In this document: positions 43,344-50,490 of the stretch, in pieces
Layout: every line of letters starts with the position of its first letter
Position numbering within the stretch: the first letter of the stretch is position 1
From: an uncultured Eubacteriales bacterium
GTDB lineage: Bacteria > Bacillota > Clostridia > Christensenellales > Borkfalkiaceae
Reading direction: 5' to 3'
Assembly (NCBI GenBank): GCA_900542935.1
Contig: UQPN01000002.1
Location: 56,762-120,761, forward strand
Length of the DNA: 64,000 nt
Made by a program: the position numbers and the translations under genes
Notes under the pieces: model-generated
The model's input: only the letters and a program-made list of their open reading frames with translations
What the model was told of the DNA's origin: nothing
Databases searched by the model: none

Positions 43344-44468
43344 ATGACGAAAATTGACGTATATTCCGGGTTTCTGGGTGCGGGAAAAACCACGCTCATC
43401 AAAAAACTGATTAAAGAGGCGTATGCCGGCGAGAAAGTGGTGCTGATCGAAAACGAATTCGGCGAAATCGGCGTGGACGGAGGGTTTTTAAAAGATTCCG
43501 GCGTGAACATTACCGAAATGAATTCGGGGTGCATATGCTGCTCGCTGGTGGGCGATTTCGCGAAAGCGCTGAAGCAGGTGGAAGAGCAGTATGCTCCCGA
43601 TAGGATTATTATCGAACCTTCGGGCGTGGGAAAACTGAGCGACGTGATTCGCGCGGTGGAACGGGCGAACGTGGAAAACAGCGTTCTGAACGCTTTCTGC
43701 GCCGTTGTGGACGCGAATAAGTGCAAAATGTATATGAAAAACTTCGGCGAATTTTTCATCGATCAGGTGAAAAACGCTTCCTGCGTGGTGCTGTCGCATA
43801 CGACGGGAATGTCCGAGGAAAAGCTGCATGCATGTATCGAAGCGCTCAAGGCGGTGAACCCGGACGCGAATTACGTTACCGCGGAGTGGGACAAGCTGGA
43901 CGGAAAGACGATTCTTGCCGCGATGGAAAAGAAAGACAGTCTTGACGCCGAGCTGAAAAAACTTGCCGAGGAATATGAGCACGAGCATCATCACCACGAC
44001 GACGATGACGATGATGACGATTGCTGCTGCCACGACCACGAACACGAGCATGAGCATCATCACCACGACGATGACGACGATTGTTGCTGCCACGACCACG
44101 AACACGAGCATCATCACCACCACGACGATGACGATGACGACGATTGCTGCTGCCACGAACACGAACATGAGCATGAGCATCACCACCACCATGCAGACGA
44201 AGTGTTTACTTCGTGGGGCTTGGAAACGGCGCATAAGTTTACCAAAGAAGAGCTTAAAAACGCGTTGCAGGCGTTGCAGAACGAGGAAAAATACGGTACG
44301 GTGCTGCGTGCGAAAGGCATTGTGGACGGCGGAGAACATTGGTGGCACTTCGATTACGTTCCCGGCGAACCGGACGTGCGTACGGGGGCTGCCGGCGCGA
44401 CGGGCAGACTGTGCGTTATCGGCTGCAAACTGAACGAGGACGCGCTGAAAGAGTTGTTCAAAGCGTAA
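43344..44468 (+). CDS. CobW/ZNG-type GTPase metallochaperone with three His/Asp/Cys cassettes
   Basis: The 374-residue protein has the COG0523 GTPase plan: P-loop GFLGAGKTT (9-17), ENEFGEIGVDG, the metal-binding GCICC (62-66), IIEPSGVG, and an NKxD-equivalent SHTTG. Between the GTPase and C-terminal CobW_C domains lies an insert (about 211-287) with three tandem cassettes of EHEHHHH, five to eight D, CCCH, ending in HEHEHEHHHHH. The insert should bind several Zn, Ni or Co ions. The C-terminal part has GEHWWHFDYVPG. GGAGG precedes the ATG. A related gene follows at 44512, so the two may deliver metal together. Confidence 0.9.
   Translation: MTKIDVYSGFLGAGKTTLIKKLIKEAYAGEKVVLIENEFGEIGVDGGFLKDSGVNITEMNSGCICCSLVGDFAKALKQVEEQYAPDRIIIEPSGVGKLSDVIRAVERANVENSVLNAFCAVVDANKCKMYMKNFGEFFIDQVKNASCVVLSHTTGMSEEKLHACIEALKAVNPDANYVTAEWDKLDGKTILAAMEKKDSLDAELKKLAEEYEHEHHHHDDDDDDDDCCCHDHEHEHEHHHHDDDDDCCCHDHEHEHHHHHDDDDDDDCCCHEHEHEHEHHHHHADEVFTSWGLETAHKFTKEELKNALQALQNEEKYGTVLRAKGIVDGGEHWWHFDYVPGEPDVRTGAAGATGRLCVIGCKLNEDALKELFKA
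43970..44195 (+). repeat. Tandem repeat encoding His/Asp/Cys cassettes
   Basis: Three imperfect copies of roughly 60-70 bp built from cac/cat, gac/gat and tgctgctgc codon runs, in frame within the CobW gene. Length variation by slippage in multiples of three would change metal capacity without shifting frame. Confidence 0.85.
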
Positions 44469-44511
44469 AGCTTCGCTCGGTTGCAACGATTTGTAAAAAT
44501 ACGGAGATAAT

Positions 44512-45474
44512 ATGAAGAAATTGCCAGAGGAAACTCCCGTATATCTTTTTATGGGTTTTCTTGAATCCGGAAAAACGAAATTTATTCAGGAAACGCTTGA
44601 GGACAAGCGGTTTTATGCGGGAGAAAAGACTCTTTTGCTGATTACCGAAGAGGGCGAGGAAGAATACGTTCCTTCGAAGTTTGCAGTGAAAGACGTTACG
44701 ATGAAAATCGTTTCCAAAGAGGAAATGACGGTTGATAATCTGACGAAATGGCAGCTGGAATCGGACAGCGACCGCGTGATGGTGGAATATAACGGCATGT
44801 GGACGATCGATACGCTGTTCGAAGCGATGCCCGAAGGGTGGTTTTTAACGCAGGTGATGGCGTTTTTCGATTCGTCTACGTTTGTGAGTTATAACGCGAA
44901 CATGCGGCAACTGACGTTCGATAAACTGAAAAACACGCAGATGGCGGTTTTTAACCGATTTCCCGATAACGACGACGGTACGTTAAGAGACGAACTGCAT
45001 AAAATCGTGCGGGCGGTTACGCGGCAGGCGGATATCGTATACGAGCATGCGAACGGCAAGGCGGAATACGACGATACGGTGGACCCGATGCCGTACGATA
45101 TGAACGCGCCCGTGATTGAGATAGCGGACAGGGATTACGCGCTTTTTTATCGCGACCTTTCCGAGAATATGGACGCGTATATCGGCAAAACCGTGCGGTT
45201 CAAAGGGCTTGTCGTGAGCGATAAGCGGTTGCCAGCGAACAGCATAGTGATCGGCAGGCACATCATGACGTGCTGCGAAGCGGATATTCAGTACAGCGGG
45301 CTTGCCTGCGTGCTGAAAACGCCCGTTGCGCTGAAAACGAGGGACTGGGCGGAAGTTACCGCGAAAATCGTATACGAAAAACATACGGTTTACAAGGGGA
45401 AAGGTCCGGTGCTGACGGCGGAAGAAATTAAAAAATGCGACCCGCCCGCGGAACAACTGGCGACTTTTTATTGA
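44512..45474 (+). CDS. CobW-like P-loop domain fused to a YcgQ/DUF1980-type domain
   Basis: The 320 residues start with a P-loop, YLFMGFLESGKTKFI, similar to the neighbour's GTPase, although motifs beyond the P-loop are weak. After residue 200 there is a domain resembling the C-terminus of YcgQ (DUF1980/TIGR03943): VRFKGLVVSDKRLPANSIVIGRHIMTCCEADIQYSGLACVL. In Bacillus, YcgQ-YcgR and a CobW protein belong to the zinc-starvation response, so a shared metal-handling role is plausible. No Zur operator was recognised upstream. It starts 43 bp after the CobW gene. Confidence 0.7.
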   Translation: MKKLPEETPVYLFMGFLESGKTKFIQETLEDKRFYAGEKTLLLITEEGEEEYVPSKFAVKDVTMKIVSKEEMTVDNLTKWQLESDSDRVMVEYNGMWTIDTLFEAMPEGWFLTQVMAFFDSSTFVSYNANMRQLTFDKLKNTQMAVFNRFPDNDDGTLRDELHKIVRAVTRQADIVYEHANGKAEYDDTVDPMPYDMNAPVIEIADRDYALFYRDLSENMDAYIGKTVRFKGLVVSDKRLPANSIVIGRHIMTCCEADIQYSGLACVLKTPVALKTRDWAEVTAKIVYEKHTVYKGKGPVLTAEEIKKCDPPAEQLATFY

Positions 45475-45502
45475 GCCGCCGGAAAAGCGAAACGGAAACG
45501 AT

Positions 45503-46861
45503 ATGAATATAATAATAGTCGGGTTAGGAAAAGTTGGAAGGAATATATTGCGCTGCCTTACGGACGAGGAACGCGACGTTACCGTGCTGGATACGAACGA
45601 GGACAAAGTGCGTTCCGCCGTGGAAACGTACGACGTGAACGGTATCTGCGGAAACGGGTGCATTGCGGAAGATCTGAAAGAGGCGGGCGCGGCGACGGCG
45701 GGAATGATTGTGGCGGTAACGCCTTCCGATGAACAGAACGTGCTTTGCTGCATGATTGCCAAATCTTTGGGCGCAAAGTATGCCGTGGCGCGCGTGCGCG
45801 ACCCCGCATACAGCAAACAGATAGATTTCATGCGCGAAAAACTCGGCGTGGACAGGCTGGTGAACCCGGAACGGGCACTGGCGGAAGAAGTGGGAAGAAT
45901 ACTGCGGTTTCCTTCTGCGGAGCAGGTGTATTCGTTCGGCGAAGGCAAGGCGGAAATCGTGGAGATGACGCTGCCGGCGGGTTGCGCTTTATGCGGGAAG
46001 AAACTTTCCGAAGTGGTTTCGCGCGATAAGAAATACAGTATACTGATTGCGACCGTATCGAGAAACGGGCGTACGTTCGTGCCGAAAGGCGATACGATTC
46101 TGTGCGAAAAGGACGTGGTGAACGTATGCGGAAAGCATTACGACATCAGCGATTTTCTGCACTCGTACGGCATGCTGAAACGTAAAGGGCAGTATGTGAT
46201 GATTCTCGGCGCGAACAAAAAGACGTACTATCTTGCCGAGCAGCTGGAAAAGAACGGATTTATCGTGAAAATCATTTCGCCGAACCGCGAGAAATGCGAA
46301 CAGCTGAAAAACACGCTGGGAACGACTACGCTGGTGTGCGCCGATTTCAACGACCCGGAAGTGCTGGAAACGGAGGGAATCGACGACGCCGACGCGTTTG
46401 CGGCGGTTTCGGATTACGACGAAAACAACGTGATGACTTCTTTGTACGCCAAAAGCAAGGGCGTGCCGAAGGTGATTACGGTTACGACGAACGACCGTTA
46501 CGAGGCGCTTTTCGATTGCATCGACCTTGAAGGGATTATTTCGCCGTACCACGTGGTGGCGCAGGAAATTTCGAAATACGTGCGTTCGATTGCGGTGCCC
46601 GAAGGCAGCGGGATTCTTTCGCTGTATAAAATCGCGGACGACGAGGCGGAAGCGCTGGAATTTGCGGTTCACGATAACCCGGAATTTGCGGGCAAAGCGC
46701 TGAAAGACATTTCTTTGAAAGCCGGCGTGCTGATTGCCGCCGTTATTCGCGGAAAAAATCTTGTGGTGCCGAACGGCGGTACGGTGCTGAAAGGAAACGA
46801 CCTTGTGATTCTGGTTACCACGCAGGAACTTGTTTCGTCGCTGGACGACGTACTGAGATGA
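45503..46861 (+). CDS. trkA: Trk potassium uptake regulatory protein TrkA
   Basis: TrkA is the cytoplasmic NAD(H)-binding gate of the Trk K+ channel. The 452 residues contain two RCK units. The first starts MNIIIVGLGKVGRNIL with VLDTNEDKVRSA, and the second YVMILGANKKTYYLAEQLEKNGF. Each is followed by a TrkA_C domain (VEMTLPAGCALCGKKLSEV; FAVHDNPEFAGKALKDISL). The second glycine motif is degenerate, as is common. No strong ribosome site is seen. Only 61 bp separates it from trkH. Confidence 0.93.
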   Translation: MNIIIVGLGKVGRNILRCLTDEERDVTVLDTNEDKVRSAVETYDVNGICGNGCIAEDLKEAGAATAGMIVAVTPSDEQNVLCCMIAKSLGAKYAVARVRDPAYSKQIDFMREKLGVDRLVNPERALAEEVGRILRFPSAEQVYSFGEGKAEIVEMTLPAGCALCGKKLSEVVSRDKKYSILIATVSRNGRTFVPKGDTILCEKDVVNVCGKHYDISDFLHSYGMLKRKGQYVMILGANKKTYYLAEQLEKNGFIVKIISPNREKCEQLKNTLGTTTLVCADFNDPEVLETEGIDDADAFAAVSDYDENNVMTSLYAKSKGVPKVITVTTNDRYEALFDCIDLEGIISPYHVVAQEISKYVRSIAVPEGSGILSLYKIADDEAEALEFAVHDNPEFAGKALKDISLKAGVLIAAVIRGKNLVVPNGGTVLKGNDLVILVTTQELVSSLDDVLR

Positions 46862-46922
46862 AAAATTTTTCTTCTTTTCGCCTGATTTCTGAAAGGAAAA
46901 GAAGCGTGAACGGTGAGGCGTT

Positions 46923-48386
46923 ATGAAATATCGTTCCGTACTGAACGGGTTGGGTAAAATACTTGCGTTTTCGGCGACGTTTTATCTCTTTCCCGTAGCA
47001 GTATCATTGATTTATAAAGAATACGCGGCGTTGCCCGGTTTTCTGACGGCATGCGGAGCTTCGGCGTTTCTGGGCGGCGTTATGCTGTTTTTTTCGCGCG
47101 GGGCGAGTAAAATCCGCCACAGGGAAGCGCTGGTGATTGTGGGACTTTGCTGGCTGTTGATTTCGCTGTTCGGTGCGTTGCCCGCGGTGATCGGCGGGTA
47201 TATTCCATCGTTCGCGGACAGCTTTTTCGAGACCGCTTCCGGTTTTACCACGACGGGCGCGACGATTCTGACGGATTTCGATTTGCCGAAGAGCATTCAC
47301 TTCTGGCGCGCGTTTACGCACTGGTTGGGCGGCATGGGGATTCTTGTATTTATGCTTGCCGTTCTGCCTACGCGGGGAGGAGACGGATTTCAGTTGATGA
47401 AATTCGAATCGCCGGGACCGCAGGCGGGAAAGTTGGTGAGTAAAATCCGACGCACGGCGATGATTCTGTATCTTTTGTATTTCATGCTGACGATTGCGGA
47501 ATTCGTATTTCTGATTTGCGGCGGTATTCCCGTGTACGACAGCGTGATTTTATCGATGTCTACGGCGGGCACGGGCGGTTTTACTTCTACGGCGGCGAGC
47601 GTGGCGGAATACGGAAGCGTTTACGCGGATATCGTGATTACCGTGTTTATGTTTATTTTCTCCGTGAATTTTTCGCTGTATTATCTTTTGTTGATCGGCA
47701 ACGTGAAATCTGTGCTGAAAGACGAAGAACTGCGTTTTTACGTGCTTTTCATTCTTTCCTGTATTCTGATAATCACGCTGGATAACACCTTCCGTGTGGC
47801 GGAATACGGCAAAAATTTCTTTACGGCGCTGCATTATTCCTCGTTTACCGTGATATCCACTTCTTCGACGACAGGGTTTGTTATAACCGATTACGGGCAA
47901 TGGTCGAATCTTTCGCAATGCCTGATTATGCTTGTGATGATTGTAGGAAGCATGGCGGGTTCGACGGGAGGCGGGCTGAAAGCTTCGCGCGCGTTGATTT
48001 TGTTGAAATCGAGCTGCCGCGATACGGCGAAATTTCTTCGTCCGAACGCGGTATATACGATGAAAATGAACGGAAAACCGCTTTCGGAAAACGTGGTTTC
48101 GGAAGTGAAGAATTTCTTCTTCGTTGCCGTGGCGCTGGCGATTATTTCCTGCCTGCTGCTTTCTTTCGATGCCGCGTGCGATTTTACCACGTCGGTTACG
48201 GCGTTTCTGACTTGCTTCAATAACGTTGGGCCCGGACTTTCGAAGCTGATTCCGCCGACGGGAAGTTTTGCGGCGCTGAGCGCTTTTTCGAAGGTGTATC
48301 TTTCGTTGGTGATGCTGATAGGGCGACTGGAAATCTTCCCCGTATTTTTGCTTCTTGTGCCGAAAACATGGGAAAAAAGATACTGA
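46923..48386 (+). CDS. trkH: Trk potassium transporter membrane subunit TrkH
   Basis: TrkH is the K+-conducting pore protein. The 487 residues are highly hydrophobic, with repeated M1-P-M2 units. Filter-like loops are seen in FFETASGFTTTGATIL, LSMSTAGTGGFTSTAAS, TVISTSSTTGFVITDYG and FLTCFNNVGPGLSKL, and also WLGGMGILVFMLAVLP and SMAGSTGGGLKASR. It follows trkA, forming the complete uptake system. A strong terminator lies just after the stop. Putative regulation by c-di-AMP could act through TrkA but is not visible. Confidence 0.95.
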   Translation: MKYRSVLNGLGKILAFSATFYLFPVAVSLIYKEYAALPGFLTACGASAFLGGVMLFFSRGASKIRHREALVIVGLCWLLISLFGALPAVIGGYIPSFADSFFETASGFTTTGATILTDFDLPKSIHFWRAFTHWLGGMGILVFMLAVLPTRGGDGFQLMKFESPGPQAGKLVSKIRRTAMILYLLYFMLTIAEFVFLICGGIPVYDSVILSMSTAGTGGFTSTAASVAEYGSVYADIVITVFMFIFSVNFSLYYLLLIGNVKSVLKDEELRFYVLFILSCILIITLDNTFRVAEYGKNFFTALHYSSFTVISTSSTTGFVITDYGQWSNLSQCLIMLVMIVGSMAGSTGGGLKASRALILLKSSCRDTAKFLRPNAVYTMKMNGKPLSENVVSEVKNFFFVAVALAIISCLLLSFDAACDFTTSVTAFLTCFNNVGPGLSKLIPPTGSFAALSAFSKVYLSLVMLIGRLEIFPVFLLLVPKTWEKRY

Positions 48387-48405
48387 TACAAAACGGAATA
48401 AAATG

Positions 48406-48441
48406 ACGGACGAGGGAGCGTCTCGTCCGTTTTTGTTGTTT
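48406..48441 (+). terminator. Intrinsic terminator after trkH
   Basis: ACGGACGAG (48406-48414), loop GGAGCGT, CTCGTCCGT (48422-48430), then TTTTGTTGTTTTT. Confidence 0.9.
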
Positions 48442-48568
48442 TTGCCGTGTTTCTTTTTGAATGACGGCGTATTTTTTTAAAATATTCCCGATAAAAATGC
48501 TTATTTCGCTTGCCGAAACGACGATTTTTTCTGTGTTTTCTGCTTCTTTTTCGGTATATCGAGGTAAA

Positions 48569-48585
48569 TTCGACTCCATTCGACG
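48569..48585. promoter_or_regulatory. Tandem 0A-box-like sites upstream of the spo0A homologue
   Basis: TTCGACT (48569-48575) and TTCGACG (48579-48585) each match the inverted 0A box TTCGACA at six of seven positions and are exactly one helical turn apart, like sites for dimeric Spo0A. They are about 60 bp upstream of the promoter -35, consistent with autoregulation. The remaining intergenic sequence is AT-rich, with a near-palindrome at 48605-48626. Confidence 0.5.
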
Positions 48586-48646
48586 TAATATTTTAAAATA
48601 ATCTATTATTTTTTAAAAAATATTACTGATTTTTGTAAAAAAATAC

Positions 48647-48675
48647 TTTACATTTAGTAAAAGATGTAGTATAAT
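48647..48675 (+). promoter_or_regulatory. Promoter of the spo0A homologue
   Basis: TTTACA (48647-48652), 17 bp, TATAAT (48670-48675). The -35 lies in a TTTAC/GTAAA inverted repeat that could be an additional operator. Confidence 0.7.
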
Positions 48676-48733
48676 ACTTTCATAAAGCAAATCAGAAAGG
48701 CTTTAATAAACTAAAAATCGGAGGAGTAAATCA

Positions 48734-49510
48734 ATGTACAACGCAGAAAAGCGTGTGGTAGTGCTGGAAAGCAACGCGACGCTTTTAAACGAGCTGAAGG
48801 GTGCGATTGAACGTCAGGGGAATTTTATTGTAGCCTACACGGGAGACGACGGGGAAAACGGAGTGAAGCAAATCGTAAATTCAAAGCCGGATATAGTGAT
48901 TGTCGGTACGTTTTTAAAGGGGCTTGACGGCTGTAACGTAATCCGTGAAATCAAAGCCGCCGGGTTGCAGAGCAAAATTATCGCGACGGGCGTTTCCGGC
49001 GAAGCGGTTATCGAACGCGCGATACGCGAAGGCGCGGATTATTATCTGATTAAGCCGTTCGCGATACAGGGCGCCCTTGAACTGATGGACGAACTTTGCG
49101 AAGAGAAAGGCAACGCGGCAACGGAAACGACGGAAGTTTTGCCGCAGAAACGCAGAGCGACTTCGCTGGAAGAGAAAATCAGCGATATTTTCATTTCCAT
49201 CGGTATTCCGCCGCATATCAAAGGTTACGCTTATCTGCGCGAAGGCATTAAAATGACGGTGAAACAACCGCGCATCATCAATAACGTTACGAAGGAGCTG
49301 TATCCCGGCGTGGCGGAAATTTATAAGACCACTTCCAGCAAAGTGGAACGTGCCATCAGGCATGCGATAGAAGTGGCGTGGAACCGAGGGAGAATCGACG
49401 CGATAAACGCCGTTTTCGGCACGCGCGTGTATCTCGGCAGCGAAAAACCGACGAACAGCGAATTCATCGCGCTGGTGGCGGACAAGCTGATTCTTGAAAA
49501 TATGATGTGA
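48734..49510 (+). CDS. spo0A: Spo0A homologue with degenerate receiver domain
   Basis: Spo0A is the master regulator of sporulation entry, normally activated by aspartyl phosphorylation. The C-terminal DNA-binding domain (about 148-258) is almost textbook: IGIPPHIKGYAYLREGI, LYPGVAEIYKTTSSKVERAIRHAIEVAW, NAVFG, KPTNSEFIALVADKL. The receiver is not. The phosphoacceptor position (D56 in Bacillus, within VLVLDIIMP) reads VIVGTFLKG, so it is G58, and the acidic pair D10-D11 is E12-S13. T85 and the switch lysine K107 are kept. The gene is 258 residues with GGAGG before the ATG. It either is a second, phosphorylation-independent copy or implies unusual sporulation control. Confidence 0.9.
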   Translation: MYNAEKRVVVLESNATLLNELKGAIERQGNFIVAYTGDDGENGVKQIVNSKPDIVIVGTFLKGLDGCNVIREIKAAGLQSKIIATGVSGEAVIERAIREGADYYLIKPFAIQGALELMDELCEEKGNAATETTEVLPQKRRATSLEEKISDIFISIGIPPHIKGYAYLREGIKMTVKQPRIINNVTKELYPGVAEIYKTTSSKVERAIRHAIEVAWNRGRIDAINAVFGTRVYLGSEKPTNSEFIALVADKLILENMM

Positions 49511-49529
49511 TGATTGTTTATAAGGTGGG

Positions 49530-49585
49530 ATTATACCCGTGCGGCGGCGTTTCAGGCGGCGTTCGTGCGGGTATAATTATTTTAT
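49530..49585 (+). terminator. Terminator after the spo0A homologue
   Basis: ATTATACCCG (49530-49539) pairs with CGGGTATAAT (49568-49577) around a GC-rich inner segment, followed by TATTTTAT. Confidence 0.75.
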
Positions 49586-49648
49586 AAGCATATTTTTGCG
49601 TTCCGGTAGATTTTCCGGGCGCATTGAGCAACGAAGGAGAATAAGCGA

Positions 49649-50434
49649 ATGAAAAACACGGCGGTGATTACGGGCGCTTCGGGAGGGCTCGGAAGGGAGT
49701 TTGCGAGGCTGTTTGCGAAGGACGGCTACAACCTGATTCTGGCGGCGAGGAACGGAGAGAAGCTGCAAAAGCTCAAAGAGGAAACGGAAAAAGAGTACGG
49801 AGTTACGGCGGAGATTTTTATCTGCGATCTTTCGGAAACGGAAGCGCCGGAGAAGCTTTTTGCGTTCTGCAAAGAAAAACAGGCGGAAATCGCGGCGCTG
49901 GTGAACAATGCGGGATTCGGGGATTTCGGGGAATTTTATCGTTCGGATCTTACAAAACAGACGGAGATGGTGCAGGTGAACGATATGGCTCTTATGCGGC
50001 TTACCCGTCTGATTCTGCCGCAGATGATTGCAAGAAAAAGCGGAAAGATTCTGAACGTCGCTTCTGTGGCGGCGTTTGCGCCCGGTCCGCTGATGAGCGT
50101 ATATTATGCGACGAAAGCGTTTGTGCTTTCGTTTACGGAAGCGCTTGCCGTGGAGACGAAGCCGTACAACGTGAGCATAACGGCGCTTTGCCCCGGTCCG
50201 ACGAAAACGGGATTCGAAAGCGCGGCGGCGTTGGAAAAATCGGGGCTGTTTAAAAATCTGAAGAACGCGGACGCGGCGAAAACGGCGGCGTTCGGCTATA
50301 AAAAGATGAATAAAGGTAAGGTGATTGCCGTGCACGGGGCGGGCAATCGGTTTCTGGTGCGGATGATGAAATTCGCGCCGCGAGCGTTGGTGCGGAAATG
50401 CGTTTATAAAATTCAGAAAGAAAAACAATCGTGA
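49649..50434 (+). CDS. Short-chain dehydrogenase/reductase
   Basis: The 261 residues are a classical SDR: cofactor motif TGASGGLGREFA (about 8-19), NNAGFG (about 90), catalytic serine in NVASVAAF, and YYATKAFVLSF with the YxxxK pair. An arginine after the second strand (LAARNGEKL) favours NADPH. It is closest in style to the DltE/YqjQ-type oxidoreductases with a short basic C-terminus. Substrate unknown. It has no obvious promoter of its own within the 70 bp after the terminator. Confidence 0.88.
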   Translation: MKNTAVITGASGGLGREFARLFAKDGYNLILAARNGEKLQKLKEETEKEYGVTAEIFICDLSETEAPEKLFAFCKEKQAEIAALVNNAGFGDFGEFYRSDLTKQTEMVQVNDMALMRLTRLILPQMIARKSGKILNVASVAAFAPGPLMSVYYATKAFVLSFTEALAVETKPYNVSITALCPGPTKTGFESAAALEKSGLFKNLKNADAAKTAAFGYKKMNKGKVIAVHGAGNRFLVRMMKFAPRALVRKCVYKIQKEKQS

Positions 50435-50490
50435 TTTCCGATATATAAACGCATCGGGTTCGGAAGCGAAACGGAGTAAAGGAGAATAAT

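Noticed and set aside
43970..44195. Tandem repeats considered as a CRISPR array or microsatellite outside genes
   Set aside because: The repeats are in frame inside a CobW GTPase and encode His/Asp/Cys cassettes; there are no spacers.
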